Assembly: GCF_014203235.1 (NCBI RefSeq)
Contig: NZ_JACHIN010000008.1
Coordinates: 112,464 to 176,463, forward strand
Length of the DNA stretch: 64,000 nucleotides
Reading direction: 5' to 3'
Source: Nonomuraea endophytica
GTDB lineage: Bacteria; Actinomycetota; Actinomycetes; Streptosporangiales; Streptosporangiaceae
Shown here: in pieces, positions 33,747 to 42,401 of the stretch
How positions within the stretch are numbered: the stretch's first letter is position 1
How the letters are laid out: the number at the start of each line of letters is the position of its first letter
Made by a program: the position numbers and the translations under genes
The notes under the pieces: generated by a model
Told to the model about the DNA's origin: nothing
Database searches by the model: none
The model's input: the letters and a program-made list of their open reading frames with translations, nothing else

Positions 33747-36546
33747 CCCCACAGTCCTGCCCGCCCTGGCCACCTGGGCCACCGCCCTGATCCTCCTGGG
33801 CGCCCCACCAACGGTCAGCTTCATATGCGCGGCCATAGCCACCCTGGCCACCGCAGCCCTCTACGCCACACCCCCCTGGCGAGGAACCACAGTGGCCATA
33901 GCCGCCTGCACAGCAGCGACAGCCGCCACGGTGGCCTTCCACACCCACGCAGTATCCACAGGCCCAGTACCCGACCTAGCCAGAAAAGGCATAACCGCAA
34001 CAGCCGAGGTAGTCCTCACCAACGACCCCAGAACCCGAAAGAACCCCCGCTTCCCCGGCGAGAGCGTAGTAGCAGAAGCCCGCCTAGAGCTCCTACAAAC
34101 CCCCACAACCCACCTAGCCCTGAGCACCCCAGTAACCCTCTTCGCCACAGGCCCCCACTGGCGAACCCTCCTCCCCAGCCAACGCCTGAAGATCACCGCC
34201 AAACTGGCCCCAGCCAACCCAGCCGACCTAACAGCCGCCGTACTACTGGTAAAAGGCCCCCCGGAACAGCTAGGCACCCCCTCCACCATCCAAACCGCAG
34301 CCGGATCCCTGCGCTCCGGCCTCAGAGCCGCAGCCACCCCCTTCCCAGAAGACCAACGCGGCCTCATCCCCGCCCTGGTAGTAGGCGACACCTCCCGCAT
34401 GGACCCCCAGGTAACCGCCGACTTCAAAGACGCAGGCCTAACCCACCTGACGGCAGTATCAGGCGCCAACCTAGCCATAATCGCCGGCGCGGCCCTGGCC
34501 ATCTCCCGCCTAACAGGCCTCCCCCTACCCGTCCGAGCAGTCCTGGCCGCAGCCGCCATGATCGCCTTCGCCGTAGTAGCCCGCCCCTCCCCCAGCGTCC
34601 TACGCGCCCTGGCAATGGGCCTGGCAGCCGCCCTGGCCCTGGCCACCGGTCGCCCCCGCCAAGGCATGGCCGCCCTGTCCATCTCCGTCCTCTTCCTGAT
34701 CCTCTTCTCCCCAGACCTGGCCCGCTCGTACGGCTTCGCCCTCTCCGTAACCGCCACCGCCGGCATCCTCCTCCTAGCCCCCAAATGGCGCGACCACCTA
34801 ACCCACCCCCCACCCCGTCACAACCCCACCCCCAACACCAACACCAACCCCCAGCGCCAGCACCAGCCCCAGCCCCAGCCCCAGCCCCAGCCCCAGCCCC
34901 AGGATCAGGCCCAGGCCCAGGCCCAGGCCCAGGCTCAGACCCGCCCCAGCCCTACTCCCGCACCCGCACCCGCCGCCGATTCAACCCAAGCAACACTTAC
35001 GGCCACCCCCGCAGCCCCCTCCCACCTCCCTCACGCCATCCGAGCAAGCGCGCCGACAGATCCCGGCGTCCAAGGCCACGCACGAGCAGACAACGCGACC
35101 CACCAAGCCCGCGCGCACCGCACCACCGCAGAACCCGGCGCAGCCCACCCCATCACCACAGAGCCGTTCACCGGACACCCCGTCACGGCACAACCCGTCA
35201 CCGCGCGTCCGGCCGCGTCCCTCGCCCTCACCACGGAAGCCCCTCAGACCCGAAGCACACGCAAGCGACACCACCCACTCCCAAGAGCTTCCGGGGCCCA
35301 GGCGGCAAGAAGCCTCCTCAGGCCGCGGCGGGCCCTGCCCAGGTGGCTGGCGGAGGCGGTCGCTGTGCCGGCCGCCGCCCAGTTCGCCGTGACTCCGGTG
35401 TTGGTCTTGATGTCCGGCCAAGTCACCCCGGTCGCGGTGATCGCCAATCTCCTGGCCGGTCCCGCCGTGGCCCCGGCGACGCTCCTGGGCTTCGCCGCGT
35501 CCGTGGTGGCCCCGATCAGCGTCGAGGCGGCGCAGATCCTGCTGATCCCGGCCGGGTACTCCGTGGGCTGGACCATCACCGTCGCACAGTGGGCGGCGGG
35601 TCTGCCGTTCGCCACCATCCCGTGGCCGGGCGGCCTGCTCGGCTTGGCGCTGCTGGCGATGGCGGTGGCGGTAGCCGTACCCCTGCTCCGTCACCCTCGA
35701 TGCCGAGCCGTCACCCTGGCAGTGCTGGCGGGCATCCTGACCGCCGCCGTAGTCCTCCCACCCGCCCTGTCACCGTGGCCCCCACGCCGATGGCTCATGG
35801 TGATGTGCGACGTTGGTCAGGGCGACGGCATGGCCATCGCGGCAGGCCCAGGCAGGGCCGTGGTAGTGGACACCGGCCCCGACCCGACCCCCATGGACCG
35901 CTGCCTACGCGACCTGGGCATCCGCGAGATCCCGTTGATCATCCTGACCCACCCCCACGCCGACCACACCGGCGGCCTCACCGGAGCCCTGAAAAACCGC
36001 CGCATAGGCGCCGCCCTACTGACCAACCACCCCGCCACCCCAGTCCCCATCACCCGAACCCTCTCAACCCACCACATCCCCCAATGGACAGCCACCCCCG
36101 GCACCCAATGGACCTTCGGCCCCTCCGAACTCACCGTCCTGGCCCCACCCACAACACCCCCAACGGCAAACACCGGAACCCAAGGCACCGAGATCAACAA
36201 CACCAGCGTCGTACTCCGCGTCCGCTGGCACGCAGGCTCCATCCTCCTGAGCGGCGACATAGAAACCGAAGCCCAATCCGACCTCCTAAGAACCACTTCC
36301 CCAGCCGCCGACATCCTGAAGGTCCCCCACCACGGCTCCGCCCGCCAGGACCCCGCCTTCATCTCCGCAGTCGGCGCCCGAGCAGCCCTGATCAGCGTCG
36401 GCTCCGACAACACCTACGGCCACCCCGCACCGGCGACCCTGGCCCTCCTCCACCGCTCCGGCACCCGCATCTACCGCACCGACCAGTCCGGCGACCTAGC
36501 CATAACCGACCACAACACCACCCTCGCCATCACCCCCCGCAACTGA
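33715..36546 (+). CDS. comEC: ComEC/Rec2 DNA-uptake channel with long low-complexity insert
   Basis: 943 residues from ATG 33715. N-terminal helices and OB-like soluble part, then the competence domain (LTHLTAVSGANLAIIAGAAL near residue 242). The metallo-beta-lactamase-like domain at the C-terminus has DVGQGDGMAI, the HPHADHTGG metal motif and KVPHHGSA. Residues about 360-540 are not typical: a Pro/Gln/Ala/Thr-rich block with QPQPQPQPQPQPQDQAQAQA at about 384-404 and many PVTAQP-like pieces interrupts the competence domain between APKWRDHL and RWLAEAVAVPAAAQF. The frame stays intact. Codon use in the flanks favours A-ending codons, while 35300-35690 uses G/C-ending codons. Confidence 0.9.
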   Translation: MKSSKTESAYSPTVLPALATWATALILLGAPPTVSFICAAIATLATAALYATPPWRGTTVAIAACTAATAATVAFHTHAVSTGPVPDLARKGITATAEVVLTNDPRTRKNPRFPGESVVAEARLELLQTPTTHLALSTPVTLFATGPHWRTLLPSQRLKITAKLAPANPADLTAAVLLVKGPPEQLGTPSTIQTAAGSLRSGLRAAATPFPEDQRGLIPALVVGDTSRMDPQVTADFKDAGLTHLTAVSGANLAIIAGAALAISRLTGLPLPVRAVLAAAAMIAFAVVARPSPSVLRALAMGLAAALALATGRPRQGMAALSISVLFLILFSPDLARSYGFALSVTATAGILLLAPKWRDHLTHPPPRHNPTPNTNTNPQRQHQPQPQPQPQPQPQDQAQAQAQAQAQTRPSPTPAPAPAADSTQATLTATPAAPSHLPHAIRASAPTDPGVQGHARADNATHQARAHRTTAEPGAAHPITTEPFTGHPVTAQPVTARPAASLALTTEAPQTRSTRKRHHPLPRASGAQAARSLLRPRRALPRWLAEAVAVPAAAQFAVTPVLVLMSGQVTPVAVIANLLAGPAVAPATLLGFAASVVAPISVEAAQILLIPAGYSVGWTITVAQWAAGLPFATIPWPGGLLGLALLAMAVAVAVPLLRHPRCRAVTLAVLAGILTAAVVLPPALSPWPPRRWLMVMCDVGQGDGMAIAAGPGRAVVVDTGPDPTPMDRCLRDLGIREIPLIILTHPHADHTGGLTGALKNRRIGAALLTNHPATPVPITRTLSTHHIPQWTATPGTQWTFGPSELTVLAPPTTPPTANTGTQGTEINNTSVVLRVRWHAGSILLSGDIETEAQSDLLRTTSPAADILKVPHHGSARQDPAFISAVGARAALISVGSDNTYGHPAPATLALLHRSGTRIYRTDQSGDLAITDHNTTLAITPRN
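34864..34935 (+). repeat. In-frame hexanucleotide repeat in comEC
   Basis: Twelve hexamers: six CAGCCC (Gln-Pro), one CAGGAT, four CAGGCC (Gln-Ala) and one CAGGCT. The unit length keeps the frame whatever the copy number. This array is the likely growth point of the comEC insert. Confidence 0.95.
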
Positions 36547-36966
36547 CTACCCGGCACCCACCAACCACCCAGCCACGCATCCCCCACACCCCCTCCAGCT
36601 ACTCACCCTTCGCCCCTTCAACCACCTCACCGCCCACCCCCAGTCCCACAGTCCTTCCGGCCCGCCTACCTCTCGCCCCGTGCCCCTCTCCGCCTCCCGC
36701 CCGCGCCCTTCTCGTCCCAGGGCTCCCGACCGCACCGTCGACGTCCTCCTCCAGCACCCGCCAGCTGCCGCACTCGCCGTTTGTCCCAGGCACCCGCTCA
36801 TCGGCCCGCACGTCGTAAAGGTGTGGTCCGGACGGCGCACAGCACGCGTGCCGCCTCGGGCGGTTCAGGTGCCGTGAGCGGTGTCCTCGGGCAGGGGTGG
36901 CGGGTCGGTCTGGTGGGTGGTGGAATGAGTTCCGGGTTGCCGTTGGGACGTGGCATGCTGCTCGAC
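36547..36966. other. 420-bp non-coding gap between comEC and holA
   Basis: No gene is supported. The first 250 bp are C-rich and G-poor on the plus strand; after about 36820 the bias flips to G-rich. No clear terminator hairpin is seen. Upstream of holA I see no strong promoter hexamers. Confidence 0.5.
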
Positions 36967-37938
36967 ATGGCCGCAACCGATCCACCACTCGTGACCCTGG
37001 TCGTCGGCGACGAGGAGCTGCTGGCTGAGCGGGCCGTTGGCGTGGTTGTCGCCATCGCGCGTGCTGCCGATGCCGGGGCGGAGGTGCACGATCTGGTCGG
37101 GTCCAAGGTGGCTCAGGGGGAGCTGACGCAGTTGGCCTCACCGTCCTTGTTCGGGGACCGGTCGGTGGTGGTGATCCGGTCGGCGCAGGATCTGGGCAAG
37201 GATGTGATCGCCGAGGTTCTGGCTTATGCGGGGCGGCCTTCCGACGACACGGTGCTGGTGTTGATGCATCCGGGCGGGGTCAAGGGGAAGGCGCTGGTCG
37301 ACGGGCTGAAGAAGGCCCGGGTGAACGTTGTCACGGTCAGCAAGCTCACCAAGCCCGCCGAACGGCTCGACTTCATCAAGACCGAGGTGAAACGGGCGAA
37401 GCGCGCCATCGCCGGCGATGCGGCGCATGCGCTCCTTGAGGCCGTAGGCAATGATCTTCGTGAACTGGCTGCCGCGTGTAGTCAGCTGGCGTTCGACACG
37501 CAGGAGAAGACCATCACCCTGGCGGCGGTCGCGCGCTATCACAAGGGGCGGGCCGAGGTCACGGGGTTCAATGTGGCGGACTCGGCCGTGGAGGGGCGGC
37601 TGGGGGACGCGCTGGAGCAGTTGCGCTGGGCGCTGGGCACGGGGGTGGCGCCGGTGCTGCTGGTCAGCGCTATGGCGGGCGGGCTGCGGTCGCTGGCCAA
37701 GGTGGGCGGCGCGCCCCGCAACCTTCGTGGCGGTCAGCTGGCCGGCCATCTGGGGATGCCGCCGTGGAAGGTCGACCGGGTACGCCGCCAGCTCAACGGC
37801 TGGGGGCCGGAGGGGTTGTCCCGGGCGCTCCAGGCGGTGGCGGTGGCCGACGAGCAGGTCAAGGGCGGCGGCGCCGACCCGGGCTACGCGCTCGAACGTG
37901 CCGTCCAGACCATCGTGGCCAACCGCACGGGGCGCTGA
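36967..37938 (+). CDS. holA: DNA polymerase III delta subunit
   Basis: 323 residues from ATG 36967 (MAATDPPLVTLVVGDEELL); earlier in-frame starts lack family support. The N-terminal LVVGDEELLAERAV, the DRSVVVIRSAQDLGKDV strand, and the C-terminal ALEQLRWALGTGVAPVLLVS and WKVDRVRRQL regions match actinobacterial HolA. Delta opens the beta clamp and loads it onto DNA as part of the clamp loader. comEA-comEC-holA is a conserved run in actinobacteria; rpsT usually follows but is absent here. Confidence 0.92.
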   Translation: MAATDPPLVTLVVGDEELLAERAVGVVVAIARAADAGAEVHDLVGSKVAQGELTQLASPSLFGDRSVVVIRSAQDLGKDVIAEVLAYAGRPSDDTVLVLMHPGGVKGKALVDGLKKARVNVVTVSKLTKPAERLDFIKTEVKRAKRAIAGDAAHALLEAVGNDLRELAAACSQLAFDTQEKTITLAAVARYHKGRAEVTGFNVADSAVEGRLGDALEQLRWALGTGVAPVLLVSAMAGGLRSLAKVGGAPRNLRGGQLAGHLGMPPWKVDRVRRQLNGWGPEGLSRALQAVAVADEQVKGGGADPGYALERAVQTIVANRTGR

Positions 37939-38452
37939 CACCCCCACAACCCGCCGCCTGCCGTGCCAGCAAACCAGGGGACGTGGTCGAGGGCGGCCAG
38001 GCACCGAGAGGACGGGCCTGAGGGAGCGCGGGTGGCCAGGGCATGGGTGGACGGCCCTGAGAAGGCACGATGTGCCGTGGCGAGGGCATGGGTGGACGGC
38101 CCTGAGAAGGGCCCGGTGGCCAGGGCCTGAAGAGACGCGGGTGGCCAGAGCCTTTGGCGGTTGGGTCTTGAGGGGGTTGGTGCCTGGATGGACGACTCTG
38201 AGGGGGCGCGGGCGGCCGGGGCCTGAGGTGGTCGGCGCGTGCCAGGCGGCCTGGTCGCGCGGGGTCGTTTGGGTGGACTGGTGTCCGGCTGACTCGGTCA
38301 CGCGGGAGTGGGGCGGGTGGCTTTGGGGTGGTTCGGGGAACCCTGCGCGGGCTTGGGTGGGGTGGCCTTGGGGTGGTTCGGGGAGTGTCGCGCGGGCTTG
38401 GGCGGGGGTGGCCTTGGGGTGGTTCGGGGAGTGTCGCGTGGGGTGTGGATGG
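37939..38452. repeat. G-rich degenerate tandem repeats (about 45 bp) with G-quadruplex motifs
   Basis: No gene is supported. GCATGGGTGGACGGCCCTGA starts at 38041 and again at 38086 (period 45). From 38316 a second family begins: GGTGGC-TTTGGGGTGGTTC at 38316, and GGTGGCCTTGGGGTGGTTCG at 38361 and 38407 (periods 45 and 46). The stretches 38355-38383 and 38400-38429 each fit the G3+N1-7 quadruplex pattern on the plus strand. The region lies between the convergent genes holA and degV. Confidence 0.8.
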
Positions 38453-39259
38453 TTAGGCGGGGGTCAGGGTGATGCCGAGCATGCCGGGGCCTACGTGGGC
38501 TCCCACTACCGCGCCTACCTCTGCCAAGGTGAGGTCGCGTAGACCCGGTAGGCGTTTGCGGAGGCGTTCGGCCAAGGCCTGGGCTCGGTCCGGGGCGGCT
38601 AGGTGTTGGACGGCCAGGTCTACTGGTGACGAGGCGGCGGCCTGCACTGCCAGGTCTTCCATGCGAGCCACCGCCCGGGTAGCCGTGCGCACCTTTTCCA
38701 GGGGCTGGATGGCGCCGTCCTTGATGTGGAGCAGGGGTTTGATCATGAGGGCGGAGCCGAACAGGGTGGCGGCGGCGCTGACCCGGCCGCTGCGGTGGAG
38801 GTGGTCGAGGGTGTCGACGTAGAAGAACGTGCGGGTGGCGGCGGCGCTGGTGCGGGCGGCTTCGGCCACCGTGGTGAGTGAGGCGCCTTGGGCGGCGGCG
38901 CGGGCGGCGGCCAGGACCGGGTATCCGAGGCCCATGGCGAGTGAACGGCTGTCCACGACCTCGACCGGTAAGTCGGCGGACGCGGCGGCGAGTTCGGCGG
39001 CGCCCACGGTTCCGGACAGTTCGGCGGACAGGTGGATGGAGACGATCGCGGTGTGGCCGGCCGCTGCGAGCGTGCGGTAGCAGGTGGCGAAACGTTCGGG
39101 TGACGGCTGGGAGGTCGTGACCGCGGCGAGGTCGCCGGTGTAGTCGGGTTCGTCGTGGGCCTCTCCGGCGACGAGCACCGACAGGGGGACGACCGTGACG
39201 CCTTCGACGGCGGGCAGGTAAGCGGTGGAGTCCGTGACGACGGCGACCGAAGGCGGCAT
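38453..39259 (-). CDS. DegV family fatty-acid-binding protein
   Basis: 268 residues from ATG 39259. Family landmarks: VAVVTDSTAYLP at the start, PSPERFATCYRTLAAAGH, VSIHLSAELSGTVGAAELAA, VVDSRSLAMGLGYPVLAA and LDHLHRSGRVSAAATLFGSA with the following IKPLLHIKDGAI. DegV/FakB proteins bind a fatty acid and, with FakA in Firmicutes, present it for phosphorylation. No fakA is in the window. degV lies near comEA in mycobacteria too. It is 13 bp behind hutI on the same strand and likely co-transcribed. Confidence 0.9.
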   Translation of the reverse strand: MPPSVAVVTDSTAYLPAVEGVTVVPLSVLVAGEAHDEPDYTGDLAAVTTSQPSPERFATCYRTLAAAGHTAIVSIHLSAELSGTVGAAELAAASADLPVEVVDSRSLAMGLGYPVLAAARAAAQGASLTTVAEAARTSAAATRTFFYVDTLDHLHRSGRVSAAATLFGSALMIKPLLHIKDGAIQPLEKVRTATRAVARMEDLAVQAAASSPVDLAVQHLAAPDRAQALAERLRKRLPGLRDLTLAEVGAVVGAHVGPGMLGITLTPA

Positions 39260-39272
39260 ACCCCGAGATTAA

Positions 39273-40481
39273 CTACTGAACGGGGGTGCCACCCCGCCAG
39301 ACGCGGCGCGGCTTGAGGCCGAAGGACCAGGCGAAGGCGCCCTCGTGGTCGGCGTCCCACTGGACGATGTCGGCCAGGCGGCCGGGTGCGAGCACGCCGC
39401 GGTCGGGCGCGCCCAGGACGGTGGCGCCACCGAGCGTGGCGGCGCGCAGCGCGTCGTTGACGCTCATGCCGAACGCGGCGACGGCCATCGCGATGACCTG
39501 GGACATCGAGGTGATGCCGCAGTAGCCGGGGTTGTGGTCGCTGCCGAGGGCGACGATCACGCCGTGCTTGATCATCTTGCGCACGGGCGGGAGGTTGCCG
39601 CGCTGGAGCGCGGTGGCCGGGCAGACGACGGCGGGCACGCCGTACCTGGAGAGGATGGCGAGGTCCTCGTCGGAGGTGTGGTGGAGTCCGTCGGCTGAGG
39701 CGCAGCCGAGTTCGGCGGCCAGCTGGACGGCGCCGCGGCGACTGAACAGGCCGGCGTGGATGCGCGGCAGCAGGCCGACGTTGCGGCCGGAGGCGAGGAC
39801 CCAGCGGGATTCCTCGGTGGTGAAGTGGCCTTCGTCGCAGTAGACGTCGACGCTGTCGGCTCCGGCGGCGGCCGCGTCGGCACACCAGGCGCCCACGGCC
39901 TCGACGTATTCGCGCTGGCGGCCGAAGTATTCGGGCGGGACCACGTGCGCCGCGAGGAAGGTGACGTGCACCCGCGGCATCATCGGCTCCTTCTCCAGCT
40001 CGCGCAGGAGCCGCACGTCGGCGAGTTCGCCGTCGCGCGTGAGGTGGTAGCCGGTCTTGGCCTCGACGGTGGTGGTGCCGCTGAGCAGCCAGGAGCGAAG
40101 GCGCTCGCGCACGCCGTTGCAGAGGGTCCACGGGTCGGTGCCGCGGGTCACGGTGACGGTGGAGCCCACGCCGCCGCCCGCGGCGGTGATCGCCGAGGAG
40201 GTGGAGCCGCCGGTGCGGATGGCGAGTTCGGCGTAGCGGTTGCCGGCGTAGACGGGGTGGGTGTGCGCGTCGATGAGGCCGGGAGTGACGAGGGCGCCGC
40301 CGAGGTTCTCCACGTGGTCGACGTCGACGATGTCGTCGACGACGCCGGGCACGCTCTGCGGCAGGTCCGGCGCGCGGCCGACCCACGCGATGCGGTCGTT
40401 GTGCACGAGGATGGCCGCGTTGCTCAGGACCTCGTTGCCGGTCCAGAGGCGGCCGATGTTGGTCAGCAGGCGAACTGTCAC
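39273..40481 (-). CDS. hutI: Imidazolonepropionase
   Basis: 402 residues from GTG 40481 (VTVRLLTNIGRLWTGNEVLS); the frame extends 36 codons upstream without family support. Amidohydrolase fold: metal site DAHTHPVYAGNR near the N-terminus, EAKTGYHL, the late metal-binding VALGSDHNPGYC and the final MSVNDALRAATLGGATVLG. It hydrolyses 4-imidazolone-5-propanoate to N-formimidoylglutamate in histidine degradation. hutH and hutU are not adjacent in the window. Confidence 0.93.
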   Translation of the reverse strand: MTVRLLTNIGRLWTGNEVLSNAAILVHNDRIAWVGRAPDLPQSVPGVVDDIVDVDHVENLGGALVTPGLIDAHTHPVYAGNRYAELAIRTGGSTSSAITAAGGGVGSTVTVTRGTDPWTLCNGVRERLRSWLLSGTTTVEAKTGYHLTRDGELADVRLLRELEKEPMMPRVHVTFLAAHVVPPEYFGRQREYVEAVGAWCADAAAAGADSVDVYCDEGHFTTEESRWVLASGRNVGLLPRIHAGLFSRRGAVQLAAELGCASADGLHHTSDEDLAILSRYGVPAVVCPATALQRGNLPPVRKMIKHGVIVALGSDHNPGYCGITSMSQVIAMAVAAFGMSVNDALRAATLGGATVLGAPDRGVLAPGRLADIVQWDADHEGAFAWSFGLKPRRVWRGGTPVQ

Positions 40482-40907
40482 CGCATCACCGCCACGCACG
40501 GACGCGGAACAGAGCGCACGGCTCCCGCCGCGCCCACTGAGTCCAGTCCGGGTCCGGACGACATGGGGTCTCCTGCTCTCATCCGCCAATGATGTGCGGT
40601 GACCGTATCGCCGGACGCATGATCCGGCGATTTCAGTTCAGTTACGTTATTTCACAGGTCGGCCGACTGTACAGGGTTATTCGGAAGAAATCACAATCGT
40701 CACAGCGCCCCCTGCATGCGTCTCGTCCCGCAGCAGCCATCATCCGCAACCCGTGCCCTTTGCTGTCCTGAGGCTTGGCCAATGGTAGCAATCCCAGGCA
40801 CATCAAGGCCACTGTCGCATTTGTCAGGATTTAAGACGTACGGCTACCGCCATACGCTGGGCATTCACCCAATCGAGATAGCGATAGCCGTACAGTGAAA
40901 ATGGAGA
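40482..40907. other. 426-bp non-coding gap between hflX and hutI, with long-range inverted repeat
   Basis: No gene is supported. The stretch is less GC-rich than its surroundings, especially 40620-40690, and must hold the hutI promoter on the minus strand. GTACGGCTA (40838-40846) and TAGCCGTAC (40885-40893) form a perfect 9-bp inverted repeat with a 38-nt loop just behind the hflX stop; it might act as terminator or processing site. Confidence 0.5.
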
Positions 40908-42326
40908 TCAGACCCGTTCGACCGGCTTGGCGACCTTCTCCAGCTCGTGGAACAGGCTCGACAGCACCCACGCGTGCAGGATCGTGCCGTCCTCGACGTG
41001 CTCGACGGAGACGACCTCGCCCTCCTCGTGAGCCCGCGAGACCAGGTCTCCCCTGTCGTAGGGGACCAGCAGGCGCACCTCGTGGTCCAGGCGGGGCAGC
41101 TGCCGTTCGATGAGCTCCAGGAGCTCGGGCAGGCCCGCGCCGGTCCGCGCGGAGACGACGATGCTGTTGCGCTCGCGCCGCATGATGCGGTCGATCACTT
41201 CCTGGTCGGCGGCGTCGGCCTTGTTGATCACCACGACCTCGGCCACGTCGAGCGCGCCCTCGATGGTGGAGAAGACCTCGCGAACCGCCGCGATCTGCCC
41301 CTCGGGGTCGGGATGCGAGCCGTCCACCACGTGGAGGATCAGGTCCGCGTCGGCGACCTCCTCCAGCGTGGACCGGAACGCCTCCACCAGCTGGTGCGGC
41401 AGGTGGCGCACGAACCCGACGGTGTCGGCGATCGTGAACAGCCGCCCGTCCGGCGTGCGCGACTTGCGCACGGTCGGGTCCAGGGTGGCGAACAGCGCGT
41501 CCTCGACCAGCACGCCCGCACCGGTGATGCGGTTGAGCAGCGAGGACTTGCCCGCGTTGGTGTAGCCGGCGATGGCCACGGCCGGCACCTCGCGGCGCTG
41601 GCGCTGGTGGCGCATGACCCCGCGCGAGGTGGACATGCCGGAGATCTGCTTGCGCAGCTTCGACATCCGCTCGCGGATCCGCCGCCGGTCGAGCTCGATC
41701 TTCGTCTCACCGGGTCCGCGACCGCCGACGCCGACGCCGTTGGAGGAACGGCCGCCGACCTGACGGGACAGGCTGCCGCCCCAGCCGCGCAGGCGCGGCA
41801 TCAGGTACTGCAACTGGGCGAGCTCGACCTGGGCCTTGCCCTCCCGGCTCTGCGCGTGCTGGGCGAAGATGTCCAGGATCAGCATCGTCCGGTCGACGAC
41901 CTTCACCTTGACGACCTCTTCGAGCTCGCGCAGCTGGGCCGGGGTCAGCTCGCCGTCGCAGATCACCGTGTCCGCGCCGGTGGCGTCGACGATGTCGCGC
42001 AGCTCCAGCGCCTTGCCGGAGCCGATGTAGGTTGCCGAGTCCGGCTTCTGCCGCCGCTGGATGAGGCCCTCGAGCACCTCGGATCCCGCGGTTTCGGCCA
42101 GAAGCTTGAGCTCCAGCAGGGAATTTTCGGCATCGCTCGACGTACCAGAGGTCCAAACGCCCACGAGGACCACCCGCTCGAGACGGAGCTGGCGGTATTC
42201 GACCTCGGTGACGTCCTGGAGTTCGGTGGAAAGGCCCGCTACGCGGCGGAGCGCGTGGCGCTCTTCGAGGTCCATCTCGCCGGTCTCGATCTGGTCGAGC
42301 GTGGTGTATTTCTGCATTCGTGTCAT
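40908..42326 (-). CDS. hflX: Ribosome-associated GTPase HflX
   Basis: 472 residues from ATG 42326 (MTRMQKYTT); ATG 42317 is the alternative. N-terminal HflX domain with GTSSDAENSLLELKLLAETA and DSATYIGSGKALEL, the glycine-rich RGPGETKIELDRRRIRERM linker, then the G domain: GYTNAGKSSLLN (P-loop), TLDPTVRKS (G2), DTVGFVRHLP (G3), NKAD (G4). HflX splits stalled ribosomes after stress. The gene stands alone between hutI and a lipoprotein gene on the same strand. Confidence 0.95.
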   Translation of the reverse strand: MTRMQKYTTLDQIETGEMDLEERHALRRVAGLSTELQDVTEVEYRQLRLERVVLVGVWTSGTSSDAENSLLELKLLAETAGSEVLEGLIQRRQKPDSATYIGSGKALELRDIVDATGADTVICDGELTPAQLRELEEVVKVKVVDRTMLILDIFAQHAQSREGKAQVELAQLQYLMPRLRGWGGSLSRQVGGRSSNGVGVGGRGPGETKIELDRRRIRERMSKLRKQISGMSTSRGVMRHQRQRREVPAVAIAGYTNAGKSSLLNRITGAGVLVEDALFATLDPTVRKSRTPDGRLFTIADTVGFVRHLPHQLVEAFRSTLEEVADADLILHVVDGSHPDPEGQIAAVREVFSTIEGALDVAEVVVINKADAADQEVIDRIMRRERNSIVVSARTGAGLPELLELIERQLPRLDHEVRLLVPYDRGDLVSRAHEEGEVVSVEHVEDGTILHAWVLSSLFHELEKVAKPVERV

Positions 42327-42401
42327 CTCTAATAGGGAACGTCCGGACACCGTGGTGTCTTCCCCAGATGGTGGCACGACATCCACGCCGCCATCACCTG
42401 G

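Noticed and set aside
33825..36818. A 997-codon plus-strand frame overlapping comEC
   Set aside because: Shifted frame of comEC, composed mainly of P, R, H and S; the other frame carries the ComEC motifs.
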